64,000 nt of DNA from Carya illinoinensis (Eukaryota > Streptophyta > Magnoliopsida > Fagales > Juglandaceae). Below are positions 34,192 through 44,939 of the stretch, piece by piece. The translations under genes were made by a program, and so were the position numbers. The notes under the pieces are model-generated. The model was not told the origin of the DNA. It saw nothing but the letters and a program-made list of their open reading frames with translations, and did no database searches. How positions within the stretch are numbered: the first letter of the stretch is position 1; every line of letters begins with the position of its first letter. The DNA is taken from contig NC_056766.1 of NCBI RefSeq assembly GCF_018687715.1, positions 4,430,501 to 4,494,500 of the forward strand, in the 5' to 3' direction.

Positions 34192-34409
34192 TTCGAATGA
34201 ATATAAATTCCATTCGAATTGAAGTCAAGTCCATTCAAATTAAATTTATGTTCATTCGAATGGGATATAATTTTATTCGAATGGATTTTAGGCTAATTCG
34301 AATGGAGTTATTTGAGGTCATTCGAATTAATTTTATGTTCATTTGAATGAATTTAAATTTCATTCGAATGAATATAATTTAATTCGAATGGAATTAAAGG
34401 CCATTCGAA
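34192..34409. repeat. Upstream TTCGAA palindrome array, 21-bp period
   Basis: TTCGAA palindromes start at 34192, 34213, 34255, 34276, 34297, 34321, 34363, 34383 and 34404, with one-mismatch forms at 34234 and 34342. The spacing is 21 bp almost throughout, and the first six sites are exactly in register. The conserved unit is about CATTCGAAT with a variable 12-bp spacer. Twenty-one base pairs is two turns of B-DNA, so all sites face the same side. The array ends 95 bp before the start codon of the ORF at 34504. Confidence 0.88.
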
Positions 34410-34503
34410 TAAGCAGTTGTCAACCATGATAGCACAACATCATCATTCCTCTAATTCAATTTAATTAGATCACATATATCTTTTATACATCAACAGTATA
34501 CTA

Positions 34504-35667
34504 ATGGCAAGCAGCAGCGGAAGAAAACGTTCCAGACCCCAGACATTAGAAAGTACCTCCGCATCTCCTTCTCAGCCGGCCGTCAGGCCTATACTAGTTG
34601 AGCGGGAGATCATTCTAGGTGACTTCCGTGACCTCACTTGGGAGGGGCGGAGCATACACGACATCATCACCGATCGTGGATGGACCCCGATCTGTCAACA
34701 GAGGGGCACAGCATATCCTAAGATGGTCGGTGAGTTTTACCGTGCCATGGGTGAGCAGCCTGGTGATGCTCTATGCTATAACTTAGTGGTCCGGGGAGTG
34801 AGTATTATATTCTCTCCCCGCGTTATTGCTGAGTTTCTAGATTTACGGCGAGAGCCCGGTGCCTATCCTGCAACAGCAGCAACGAGAGCAGCAGCGAGAT
34901 CAGCGACTGCACCATCTGGAGAGGACACAACAGTCGCATCCTCATCGCCAGTGCCGGATGTACATACCGCAGAGCTGGATGCTAGCTCGGATGATAGCGA
35001 GAGCGGTGATGAGGTACCTGATGATGGTCTCACAGACGATCAGGTTCGTGACCTAGTGCGAGACCCTGAGGCTCCTCCATATGATGGCAGTAAAGTGATC
35101 CGACAGGCCGACTGTATAGCATTTTTCAGAATACTTAATTTGATTGTTGTGTATAACATTGATCCGAAAAAACACAAGACTGATTTCGGGATCGAGCGGG
35201 CCAGATTTTTGTTACGGTTAGCACAGGGGGAGCCGATTGATCTGGCATTATATTTCTTCCTCCGCATTCGCACAGAGTCACGCTATTTGGGTGGAGGTAG
35301 TCTACCATTTGCGCTTTTGATATCTAACCTCTTACTCCATTCAGGGGTTACAGTGACTTTGACTGAGCGGAGGTCGCCACAGATGGGGCCCGTTAACAAG
35401 ATCACATTCAGTAAGAGCAAGGGTCACTTGTCGAAGACTCGTCCAGTCCTACAGGATCAGCCTCCGCCTACTGATCCAGCTTCTACTGCTGCTGCCCCTA
35501 TTGAGAGACACCCTGCTGGGGCTACTCCAGATGAGGTACGAGCTATATTGGCGAACCACCGCGACATATTATTGAGGGACTTCATTCAGCCCATGATGGA
35601 GAAGCTTAAGGACCTAGAAGGACGCTTGCAAACTTTACAGGAGGATTTTGATTTATATAATAAATAA
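34504..35667 (+). CDS. Putative plant transposon protein (PF20167-type), intact
   Basis: 387 codons without a lesion, starting at the first ATG after the upstream array. The N-terminal tail is basic (SSGRKRSRPQ). Residues about 35-115 (DIITDRGWTPICQQRGTAYP, then EFYRAM and VVRGVSIIFSP) and 195-285 (YNIDPKKHKTDFGIERARFL, then IDLALYFFLRI and LPFALLISNLLLHSGVTVTL) match my memory of the domain called putative plant transposon protein. An acidic, Ser/Asp-rich insert (DASSDDSESGDEVPDDGLTD) lies between them. The C-terminus is a probable coiled coil (MMEKLKDLEGRLQTLQEDF). Biochemical function is unknown. TTCGAA arrays on both sides and a CACTA-type end at 36321 suggest that it belongs to a DNA transposon. 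Confidence 0.75.
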   Translation: MASSSGRKRSRPQTLESTSASPSQPAVRPILVEREIILGDFRDLTWEGRSIHDIITDRGWTPICQQRGTAYPKMVGEFYRAMGEQPGDALCYNLVVRGVSIIFSPRVIAEFLDLRREPGAYPATAATRAAARSATAPSGEDTTVASSSPVPDVHTAELDASSDDSESGDEVPDDGLTDDQVRDLVRDPEAPPYDGSKVIRQADCIAFFRILNLIVVYNIDPKKHKTDFGIERARFLLRLAQGEPIDLALYFFLRIRTESRYLGGGSLPFALLISNLLLHSGVTVTLTERRSPQMGPVNKITFSKSKGHLSKTRPVLQDQPPPTDPASTAAAPIERHPAGATPDEVRAILANHRDILLRDFIQPMMEKLKDLEGRLQTLQEDFDLYNK

Positions 35668-36052
35668 ATATTGTTAGTAATTTTTTTTACTTTTTTATGT
35701 TGTATAGAACGTCTAACTCATTGTGGAATGTAATTAATGCAGTATAGTTTTTATTTTTAGTGTTTGCTAGCCTCTTTATTGTTAATAACACATTTCTTCT
35801 CATTATACTTAGTGTTCACGATAATTGAAAACATGACACTATCTTTAAATTAATATTTAGTTAACTAAAATATTTTTAAATTAATTACATAAAATTAATT
35901 ATTTATGAATTTGTAAATATTTTAATTCATTGTTAATCATAATATATAATATATAGAACTTTTTATTTACTTTGGAAATGACAAAAAAATTAATAGAAAA
36001 AATATGTATTCTTACAATTTTAACAATATATCTTTTCAATTAAATAATACCG

Positions 36053-36211
36053 TTCGAACACGTTAATACTAATTCGAACAAATAATATTGCATTCGAATT
36101 AATTAATTTTCTGTTCGAATTAAATTTAATTAGTTCGAACGGTATAGATTTTTGGAGATGACCTAATTCGTCTCAGAATCTCAAGTTCGAACTAATTTGT
36201 TTTAGTTCGAA
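36053..36211. repeat. Downstream TTCGAA palindrome array, about 20-bp period
   Basis: TTCGAA starts at 36053, 36073, 36093, 36114, 36134, 36186 and 36206, with spacing of 20-21 bp except one 52-bp gap. The flanking bases are mostly GTTCGAAC or GTTCGAAT, against ATTCGAAT upstream. It mirrors the upstream array across the ORF. Confidence 0.85.
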
Positions 36212-36321
36212 CGGATTTATAAGGTTTTCCATGTTTTGAGACGAAATTAAAATTTCGTCTCAGAAAAGTACTTTTAGGGACGAAATTAATTTCGTCCCTA
36301 AAAATTAAATTTCTTGTAGTG
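36212..36321 (-). mobile_element. CACTA-type right terminus of a DNA transposon
   Basis: Read on the minus strand, the end is CACTACAAGAAATTTAATTT followed by two imperfect hairpins (GGGACGAAATTAATTTCGTC and the GAGACGAAATT region at 36236-36262). CACTACAAG is the hallmark terminus of CACTA (En/Spm) elements, and inverted subterminal repeats are typical. A matching left terminus was not found between 33560 and 34190, although a hairpin of 12-bp arms (GGTAGAAATGAT and its complement) lies at about 34063-34107. The element containing the 34504 ORF probably ends here. Confidence 0.6.
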
Positions 36322-37703
36322 CCTTTAGCTTCCTTGCGTTCTCTTGTTCCTTAGCTCTACGTGTGTCTTCGAAAATTTAAACAACCTAGTATCCATTAAA
36401 TAAGAGCGAAGATATATACTAGCTAGTCTTGTGTCCTCCAGCTAATTTAGTTTAGAGAGAGTTGGGATAAAAGTTAAAAATTAAATAAAATATTATTATA
36501 ATATTATTTTTTAATATTATTATTATTTTAAAATTTAAAACAATTATATTATTTATTATATATTGTATTAAAATTTGAAAAATTGATGATTATGAAAGAG
36601 ATGACATGAGATTAAATATTTTTACTGTCCAAAGAAGGCTTTACTCTTCTTTTTCCCCCTTACTGGCCGTAGGGGCCAACCATTCCAAAGCTATCAATAT
36701 CATATTTTCTTTTTATAGAAAAACACACTTTCTTAACAACCTCAAATTTTCAAGTTGTGATATCCAAATTGACATGTTATACAAGTTAATAATATATTAA
36801 TATAAGTAATTAATCTATTTTTTTTAACAGCTTAAACTTTTGATATAAATAATGATTTCACAATATCCTCAAATAAAAATAATAAATTGGTGAGGATTTT
36901 TCCTTGTTGGAAACTACTCAATTTGGACAAATTGTTGTGTTGTCCTATTTAAAAATTAATTCCCACCTTTGCAATATTGTTAGTATACTAGTAAGAAATA
37001 GTAATTTTTAGGGATAAGTACACATGTCTTAGGATGGTTTGGTTACACAAAATTAAACTATACCATCTTATATCATATAATTATTATAATTATTCCAAAT
37101 TTTCATACAAAATATAATAAATAATTTAGTTGTTCAAATCTTAAAATAAAATTAATATTAAAAAATTGTGTTATAACAATATTTTATTCAACTTTTAACA
37201 AAACATCTCATCTCATCTTATTTAAACTGTGTAACTAAACTATGAATAATATTTACAGTTTTAGAATGTGTAAATCACATATATTTCTTTTGAAAAAAAT
37301 GAATAAATTTAGAATCTATATAAAAAAAATTATTTTTTAATAGAAGACGCTTTTTTCTTTTCAAATTAATTGATTATGCAAGACTTATACACCCTCTAAC
37401 ATTACTCTTCTAATTGAATAAGTGCCAGAAACTTGAGATGTACTGAGGATCATATACAACAGATGCAGATCTCATGAAGTTTACTAATTTAGTACAAATT
37501 AATTACTTAAATTTGTTCCATCTTTTTATTATTTGCCAAATGGATATATTCCATTTGTTAAAGTTCAAAACATTGTTTTGTTCATTCCTACTTTTCTTTT
37601 GAATAAGATATGATGTCATATCTTACTGGACCATTTGTTTTATCTTTTTTTAGTTTATTTTGCAAGTTTAAAATATTGGCCACATGTAAGCTGCCCCACT
37701 ACT
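36322..37703. other. AT-rich spacer with MITE-like repeats
   Basis: No gene. Contains an AT-rich MITE-like copy at 36456-36615 and a second at 37037-37240. The last 15 bp join the site into which the Pack-MULE inserted. Confidence 0.5.
37037..37240. repeat. MITE with 13-bp terminal inverted repeats
   Basis: Ends are GTTTGGTTACACA (37037-37049) and TGTGTAACTAAAC (37228-37240), with 12 of 13 bp complementary. The interior is AT-rich with a CATCTCATCTCATC word near the right end. 36456-36615 and 49085-49165 share its TAAATAAAATATTATT core. The type resembles an abundant MITE I associate with Fagales. No target duplication is obvious. Confidence 0.6.
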
Positions 37704-37712
37704 TTTCCTTTA

Positions 37713-39221
37713 GGAAAACTCTATGTACAACCGCGCGGTATCCCCACCGCGTCCTCTTGTCCTACGTGGATAAAAAAAAAACGGCGTCGTTATCTTCACT
37801 TCAAAATTCCTTCTTCTTCTCTATTCCATTTTCAGAAACCTTCAATTTTCCTCTGTTTTCTCTCGTCCCTCTCCTTCGATATCTATGTTCTCTCATCTCA
37901 TCAGGATCCCGAGAAACTCCATCGATCGATTTCCCTCTGTGTTCTCTCTTCTCCCCGACCCCGCGAAGCTCATCCCCTTCATCCTCACCCCCGATCTTGC
38001 ATAGTCTTTGCATACCTTTCTTATCCTTCTCCTTCTTCATCCGCTCTGTTCCGTACACTCGCCTGAGAAGAGAACCGCCACCACCATCTCTCTCGCCGCA
38101 GTTATTAAATACGACATCGTTGCACTCTGCTGAGCGAATCACCAACTTTGAAGATCCTAACCAGTGGTTTCACGATGTCGGTTGAGCGTTCATCTCTTCA
38201 TTCTCGATGCGCCGCCACCAACACTACTCGACATCGATGCCCTGATGGATGGGTTGTCTTCTCAGCACATCCGCTACCGAACACCGACCTACCCGCGATG
38301 GAGACAACCACAGACGTCACCGCAGCACCAAGGATATTCTAATCACCAACGGCGTCCCCACCAGTAGGGCCAGGGAGGATGCTATCGAGAAAGGTAGGTA
38401 GAATAAGACGAGATACACCGGCGACTTCCCAGCACCAGATCGCCGGAAGCATCGCCAGGACATTGCGTTCGCCGGCAACGCCATCAAGGATTGGATTCCT
38501 CGCCACGCCAACATATTCGAGAAGCTCGCCAAGGTTCTCAAAAATCCCCAATTTTGATTCCATTATCCATTGTAATAAGCTCAAGTTTAAATTTCGGTTT
38601 TCTCCCAATTTGGTATATTGAAATCAAAATGCCCTTATTATTATAATTGTTGAAATATATCTTTTTTGGAGTTTTTTTTTTTTTGGTTGAGATCAGGCAA
38701 GGGACTTATAGCAATGTATATAAAGCAAAGGATCTAATAACTGGGAAAATAGTTGCTCTGAAGAAGGTTAGATTCGATAATTTAGAGCCTGAGAGTATAA
38801 GATTCATGGCCAAAGAGATTCTTGTTCTGTGCCGCCTTGATCACCCTAATGTGGTTAAGCTCGAAGGCTTGGTGACTTCCACAATGTCTTGTAGTCTTTA
38901 CTTGGTTTTCGGGTACATGGAACACAATCTCGCAGCTTGCCAAGGAGTCAAGTTCACTGAACCATAGGTTCATTTTCATTACCACTCAGAGCTACGGGTA
39001 CGTGACGACGGCGACAACAATGAAAGACGGCGAACAAAGACGGCACTTTAGCGAGGGCAATCTGTAGCTCAGGTTTTGGTGCTTTGCAACTCTACTTCAA
39101 AATGAATTTTTCTCTTCCCCGCATTTTGTTTCTGCTTTTTCATTTTTTTCTGACGTGGCAACTGCCACGTCAGTCACGGGGACGCGGCGGGGTTATTTCC
39201 CGGGGGTATGTAGCAGTTCTG
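37713..39221 (+). mobile_element. Pack-MULE (Mutator-like) carrying kinase gene fragments
   Basis: A 1,509-bp insertion is flanked by a perfect 9-bp duplication TTTCCTTTA (37704-37712 and 39222-39230), the Mutator signature. The ends are imperfect inverted repeats: CTATGTACAACCGCGCGG and CCCCACCGCGTCC on the left, complemented by GGACGCGGCGGGG and GGGGGTATGTAG on the right. A paralogous empty site is present at 48722-48770, where CACTACTTTTCCTTCATTAA runs on directly into the sequence that follows the element here. The interior has no transposase but holds a piece of a CDK-like kinase gene with an intron, so the capture was from DNA. Confidence 0.82.
38378..38967 (+). pseudogene. Captured fragment of a CDK-like Ser/Thr kinase gene (At1g54610-like family)
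   Basis: Exon part 1 (about 38378-38534) ends with AIKDWIPRHANIFEKLAK. An intron of about 160 bp follows (GTTCTC to GATCAG), then exon part 2 (38698-38967) with QGTYSNVYKAKDLITGKIVA, LKKVRFDNL and HPNVVKLEGLVTS. This is the N-lobe of the plant CDK-like kinases related to At1g54610. The reading ends at TAG (38965-38967) after GVKFTEP, where the family normally reads PQV, which fits CAG to TAG. The C-lobe with HRD and DFG is absent, so it cannot be an active kinase. Upstream, 37780-38370 is a CT-rich leader probably captured with it. Confidence 0.78.
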
Positions 39222-39230
39222 TTTCCTTTA

Positions 39231-40491
39231 TTTGCCATAAGTTTCTCGAGAACTTAAAATAATTATATATATTCCATTTTATTCTGTCTAGAATTATCCT
39301 TTTGTCTGCTTCTTTGTTTCTTCCTTTTTAGTGACCATAAAAAACAGATGTTTATCTGGAATCGACGTACCGTTAATCAATGCGTGAAAGAAAATATATG
39401 CGAAAAATATTGTGACACGTTCTGTTTGCAAGTAGGCTTTTTCTTTAAAGTTTTGTGATATTTCTATATACTACCCATCGCATCGACCATGCTTCCTCCC
39501 ATTATTTCTGCTCCTCACTCCCCACCATCTGTCTTGTTGCTCTCACCACCAATCATCTGCTAGCAGCTAGCATCTTCTTTCAAATCTCTGTTTCTTTCAA
39601 ATCTTTCTCTTACCAAATCCTTCCAACTTTTCTTGATCGTCTTTTTCTGTATTGCTCGATCTCGACGTGGCCTCCAAAAATCATAATTAAACGTACAATA
39701 ATAATTAAAACATCAACGTCCAAAAATCTCTCTCTTACCAAATTCTTTCTATCTTTCTGATGTATCCAAATCCCTCTTAACTTTTCCAAACATCGTTTTT
39801 ATGCTCCCGTCGCCTCCGACAATTAGCGGCTAGCTGGCGCTTGATCCAGTGATTTTGCACTTAATTTGTACTCTAAAACTGATACAGCGTATTCAAAATA
39901 CTTTGATTTGATTGTCAATAATTTTGTACAACTCACCTTTTTTTATCAATCTTAGCGGTTGAAATTAAATGAGCGTAATTTGTCAGATTTTTATAATTAA
40001 AGGATAAATGGTTTTAATTTTAATACTTGATATATATGTAAATATAAAATATTTGAGATTTAAGTTTTACCATGTTTTTCTTTATAAATGACATCTAAAT
40101 CTTCAGATGTATAGAGTTTTCCTCAACCGTATATAAGTAGATCAACAGAAGTAAACACTATTTTTGTTTTAAAGGAAAAAAAGAAGCCAACTTTTATTTC
40201 ATTACCTTAACTTGTTTAAATTGGTTCCAGTTTTGATGTTGAGTAATAATATACACAGCACATTTTCACAATATATTTTATAATAATATTGTAAGTTGGG
40301 GATATTTTTATAAAATAATGTTACTTTTATAAGTTGTTTTATAAAAATACCCCTTATTTAACACATTATTGTAAAATATATTATGTGTAAATCATTTTCC
40401 TTTGGTATTTACATCATGTAGACTTACTTTCTAGTCAGTCATTGTTGATGGGACATTTAGGGAATCATCATTGATGTTTTGGGGAATCATC
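39231..40491. other. Spacer: duplicated and inverted WAKL-array blocks
   Basis: 39231-39440 is a direct paralog of 48745-48990 (shared AAAAACAGATGTTTAT and GTGAAAGAAAAT). 39455-39640 is the reverse complement of the WAKL 3'-flank type at 19260-19440 and 54540-54690. No intact gene was recognised. Confidence 0.5.
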
Positions 40492-40619
40492 TACTACAAG
40501 AAAAACGGGTAATTGTGATCAATTAAAAGTAACGAAAAGACTATTAGCAACTAATTTTGATTGCTAATAGTCTTTTCGTTGTTATAAATTAGTCGCAAAA
40601 GTCTGTTTTTCTTGTAGTG
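40492..40619. mobile_element. CACTA-type MITE forming a perfect hairpin
   Basis: 128 bp with ends TACTACAAGAAAAAC and GTTTTTCTTGTAGTG, flanked by ATC on both sides (40489-40491 and 40620-40622), a 3-bp duplication as for CACTA elements. The centre is a perfect 20-bp stem (40531-40550 pairing with 40561-40580) around a 10-base loop. Confidence 0.75.
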
Positions 40620-40960
40620 ATCAGAGCTTCTCTGTCTCTCTTCCACTATCCCTGCCTCAAACACCCTCTCCAGCCATCTCTCTTCTTCTTGTTGTGAGCT
40701 ACTGCTGTGCTCTCTCCCCCAGCCCTCTAAAGTCACTGTCGTAAATGATTATTTTTGCTGATATATCTTTACAAGACGGTAATAGAACGCCACTAAATCC
40801 TATCTACTTTTTCAACTTTGATGCAAATGTCGATAAATGTGTATTTTGTATATTTTGAAATGGCATCATTAATCATGTTTATGGCAAAGCAATAGATTTC
40901 AAGATCTAGCCCAATCATGGAATGACTCGCTCATAAAACAAGTCTCCCACTAGCACTTTT

Positions 40961-41717
40961 ATGGTCTTTAAGATCTCTAAAATTTTTATCCAGAATCAAA
41001 GTGTTAAGGGTATAAGGAGATTGTACAGATGTAATCAGTGAGCCAATGATCCAACTGGAAAGAGCGAAAAAAACCTTTATCAATGACTAAAATCTCTCTT
41101 CCATATATCAAACAGCATCAAAGAATATACCAATTGAAGACTAATTATTATAGGAACTAGTGCCTAGGGTGGCAAACGAACGAAATTCTTGTGGTTTTTA
41201 ATGATTTTAAGTTATTTAAACCATAATGTTGACTGATTTTTAAGAATATAAACTAAAGGTAATTCAAAAAGTTGAAGGAAGTGGCTAATTATTATTCCAA
41301 GATGTTACTGCTCAAGGGCGAAATTAGGTAAGGATCAAAGTCCATAGACCTATAAACTATGAAGGAAGTCATGATCATAGTCCATTATGATGGGGAATCT
41401 TTTGCTTAATTATTCAGAGTTATAAATATGACTTTGGTCATTCCTAGTAGTGTTGCCTTTAGATTAGCATTTCTGCTAAAGTAGTGGATCGATGATGATC
41501 ATTTGCGTTCTCGTTTATATATTGTTTTGCTTGCCTTTTGTTGGATCAAAGTAATTTGCGTTTTCTACTTGAGTTCCCATTTGCTATTTCAAAAGTTCAG
41601 AAGGCATCGATCCCAACACTAATCCTCGTATTTTATTACAGAGGGTGGAATTAATTAACTTCCAGATACGTACAAATCATGCATGACTATCAAAGTCTAC
41701 AGTTGACTGTCCTCTGT
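40961..41717. repeat. Tandem duplication unit 1 (757 bp)
   Basis: Starts ATGGTCTTTAAGAT and is followed immediately by unit 2 with many shared landmarks (TGATCCAACTGGAAA, GAACGAAATTCTTGTGG, GAAGGAAGTCATGATCATAG, CAGAGGGTGGAATTAATTAA). Non-coding. Part of it (TCAACTGGAAAAGAACGATA region) is also found at 17330-17400. Confidence 0.8.
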
Positions 41718-42440
41718 ATGGTCTTTAAGATTTCTAACATTTTTATCCAAAATTGAAGTACTAGAGTATAAGGAGACTGTATAGATGTAATTAGTAAGCC
41801 AATGATCCAACTGGAAAAAATGAAAAAATCTTTATCAATGATTATAATCTCTCTTCCATATATCAGACAGCATCTAAGAACATACCAATTATAGATTATT
41901 ATTATAGGAATTCTAGGGTGGCGAATGAACGAAATTCTTGTGGTTTATAATGATTTTAAGCAATTTAAACCATAATATTGATTGATTCTTTAGAATATAA
42001 ACCGGAGATAATTCAAGAAGTTGAAGGAAGTGGCTAATTAATATTCCAAAGACTTTGCTCAAGGGTGAAATTAGGTACGGATCAAAGTCCATAGACCTAT
42101 AAACTATGAAGGAAGTCATGATCATAGTCCATTATATATGATGGGAAATCTTTTGCTTAATTATTTAAAGTTATATGAATTTGATCATTCCTAGTAGTGC
42201 TGCCTTTAAATTTGCATTTATGCTAAAGTAGTGTATCGATGATGATCATTTGCTTTCTCGTTTATATATTGTTTTGCTTGCTTTTTGTCGGATCAAAGTA
42301 ATTTGCATTGTCCAGGTGAGTTCCCATTTGCTGTTTCGAAAGTTTAGGAGGCATCGATCCATACACTAATCCACGTATTTGATTACAGAGGGTGGAATTA
42401 ATTAATTTCCCATTGTCCAGGTGATCTAGATCATGCATGA
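41718..42440. repeat. Tandem duplication unit 2
   Basis: Direct repeat of 40961-41717 with scattered substitutions and small indels, roughly 90% alike by eye. It ends near GATCATGCATGACT. No gene seen. Confidence 0.8.
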
Positions 42441-42554
42441 CTCCTTAACAATGCATCCAAATCAATGTCAACTAATCTTTCAAACACAAAGAATTATGGT
42501 GAAAGCTAAACGTCCACAATAATGAACTAATCTTGCAAAAAATATGATCGTTAT

Positions 42555-42942
42555 TGTTGCGCCCTCCGACCTGTCCAAAATCACACAAGACAATATTTAA
42601 GTGGTTCAGCAAATTGCTTACGTCTACTCGAGCCTCTTTTACTGAATTTGTATGAGATTTAGAAAACTCTACAAATTCTCTCTCTCACGTACTCTCTTTC
42701 TCTCTAATTTTTCCCACACTCCTATTTGCCCATTTGAGCTCTCCTATTTATAGGAGAGAGCAGCCTACAATCTCTGTGTTAGGTGCAACAATTTGTGACC
42801 TTGCTGCAGAGATTTGTATTGGTGCCTAATACAACAAAAGAGAGAACGATGGTGTGCGCCTAATACAAACAAGGAACAAAACGGTGCTGAGCTTAAAGGG
42901 TTTGGTGAATGAGTTTGGTTTCACACTTTGGGTGGTTCAACA
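42555..42942 (-). repeat. 3' LTR of Copia-2
   Basis: 388 bp. Minus-strand TATA box TATAAATA at 42745-42752. The other LTR is at 47506-47893. Confidence 0.9.
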
Positions 42943-43072
42943 ATCACCCTCTCCACCCAAGTGTGCCATACCAAGCTGCTGGTAAATTGATTTATTCTCC
43001 AAATGAATGCACCTCATTCTTTGACATGAGAGATTTCTGCTATCGAATACGCTCCAATGCACCCTAGGGTGC

Positions 43073-43855
43073 TCAGCAGTGTACAATACCGATCAAGTCC
43101 AAACAGTGTTGGAACTTGATTCCTGTGACAACTTTCGTCAACATATCTGTTGGATTATCTTCAGTGCCAATCTTCTGAAATTTGATGTCCTTTTCTTCTA
43201 ATATTTTACGTACAAAGTGAAATCGGACATCTATGTGTTTTGTTCGAGAGTGATATACTTGATTCTTGGTCAAATGAATTGCACTTTGACTGTTACAGTA
43301 AACGGTAACCTCTTGCTGCTTAAAGCCCAAATCTGTTACCAATCTCTGTAACCAAATGGCTTCTTTCACGACTTCTGTTACAACCATGTATTCAGCCTCA
43401 GTTGATGATAGTGCAATTGTCGACTGCAAAGTTGATCGCCAACTAACTGGTCCTCCAGCCATAGTGAACACATATCTAGTTGTCGATTGACATTTGTCAA
43501 GATCATCTGCATAGTCTGAGTCAACATATCCAGTTACTAGACTATCTTCACTCTTCTCGAACTTCAAACCAACATCTACGGTCCCCAAAATATACCGTAG
43601 AATGCACTTAGCCACATGCCAATGAACCTTTCCAGGATTATGCATATAGCGACTAACTAAGCTAACAGCCTGGGAGATATCAGTTCGTGTACACACCATG
43701 ACATACATTAAGCTTCCAACAACACTTGCATATGGGACATTCCTCATATAGTCCTGCTCTTCATCGGTTTTAGGAGACTGCAATGCACTGAGCTTGAAAT
43801 ATTGGGGCATAGGAGTACTCACCGGCTTCGTCTTCGAATCGATGTTGAAGCGTTA
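43073..43855 (-). pseudogene. Copia-2 RNase H and end of RT
   Basis: The frame reads NVPYASVVGSLMYVMVCTR, then YVDSDYADDLDKCQSTTRYV, SSTEAEYMVVTEVVKEAIWL and YCNSQSAIHLTKN. These are the Copia RNase H blocks. The second acidic motif has N in place of D (CNSQSA instead of CDSQSA), which probably abolishes activity. It ends at a TAG near 43073. Two in-frame TAA codons separate it from the RT upstream, without a frame change. Confidence 0.85.
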
Positions 43856-43868
43856 CAGTATTTTCTTC

Positions 43869-44533
43869 AGTTACTGCATTGCAGTAAGGTGAACTGTACC
43901 TTTCACCCTATCTCTGCTGATCTCCATCCCCAATATTCTTTGTGCTTCTCCCAGATATTTCATTTCAAACTCATGACTTAACTGAGTTTTTAAGCGATCT
44001 ATCTCCCCCTTGCTTTTACATGCAATTAACATATCATCTACATATAAAAGCAAATAAATAAAAGATCCATTTGCAAGTTTTCTGAAATACACACAGTGAT
44101 CGTATTGGCAACGAGTATATTTCAGATCCATCATAAAGCGGTCAAACCGCTTATACCATTGTCGAGGTGACTGCTTCAAGCCATAGAGAGACTTCTTCAT
44201 ACTGCATACCCAATTTTCTTTTCTAGCTTCTTTAAAACCTTCTGGTTGAGACAGATAAATCTCCTCTTCCAAATCACCATGTAAGAAAGCTATCTTTACA
44301 TCAAGCTGTGCTAACTCAAGATCATATTGTGCAACCAAAGCTAGCAATATCCGAATGGATGAATGCTTCACAATATGAGAGAATACTTCACTGTAGTCAA
44401 TTCCCTCTGTCTGAGCGTAGCCCTTGGCTACCAACCTAGCTTTGTATCGCACTCCATTTTTAGCAGCTTGATCATCTTTCTGATTGAAGATCCCCTTACA
44501 GCCAATTGTCTTCTTTCCTTTTGGAAGCGGCAC
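43869..44533 (-). pseudogene. Copia-2 reverse transcriptase
   Basis: The segment begins MPLPKGKKTIGCKGIFNQK and includes YKARLVAKGYAQTEGIDYSE, QLDVKIAFLHGDLEEEIYLS, KSLYGLKQSPRQWYKRFD and the catalytic YVDDMLIAC (near 44030-44055). Asp pairs are intact, but the expected W in the GCKWIF block is G. The frame ends with an in-frame TAA after HLTAMQ. It is in the same frame as gag and RNase H, so point stops rather than indels dominate here. Confidence 0.85.
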
Positions 44534-44939
44534 AAGCTCCCAAGTCTAGTTCTAGTGAAGAGACTGCATCTCTTCATTCATTGCCTTTGTTTACTCAACT
44601 TGTTCATTGGACTGTATGGCTTCTCTGTAAGTGGTTGGGATCTCACCCCCTTCAACTGGTAATGCATATGTCACATAGTCTGCAAAACGTGTCGGTACAC
44701 GTTTCTCTCGTCTCGGTCTGTTGGTTGCTATTGATTCGGGTTGACATGGAGGTACTGTGACTAGACTATCAACTTCATCTTGTCCATGCTTTCCTAACTT
44801 CTTTGAACTAATAAACTCACATTCTGCGAATCATCTGATGTTTCGACATCACTGCTGCCTTCATTGGAATCTTTATGCTTATGTAACTTAAGCATCTCAG
44901 ACTCCTTGAATGTTACATCTCTACTGTGACCACCTTTTT

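Noticed and set aside
38647..38697. N-terminal extension of the CDK-like frame (MLKYIFFGVFFFLVEIR)
   Set aside because: It is intron sequence with a T-rich tract before the acceptor GATCAG; the kinase exon starts after it.
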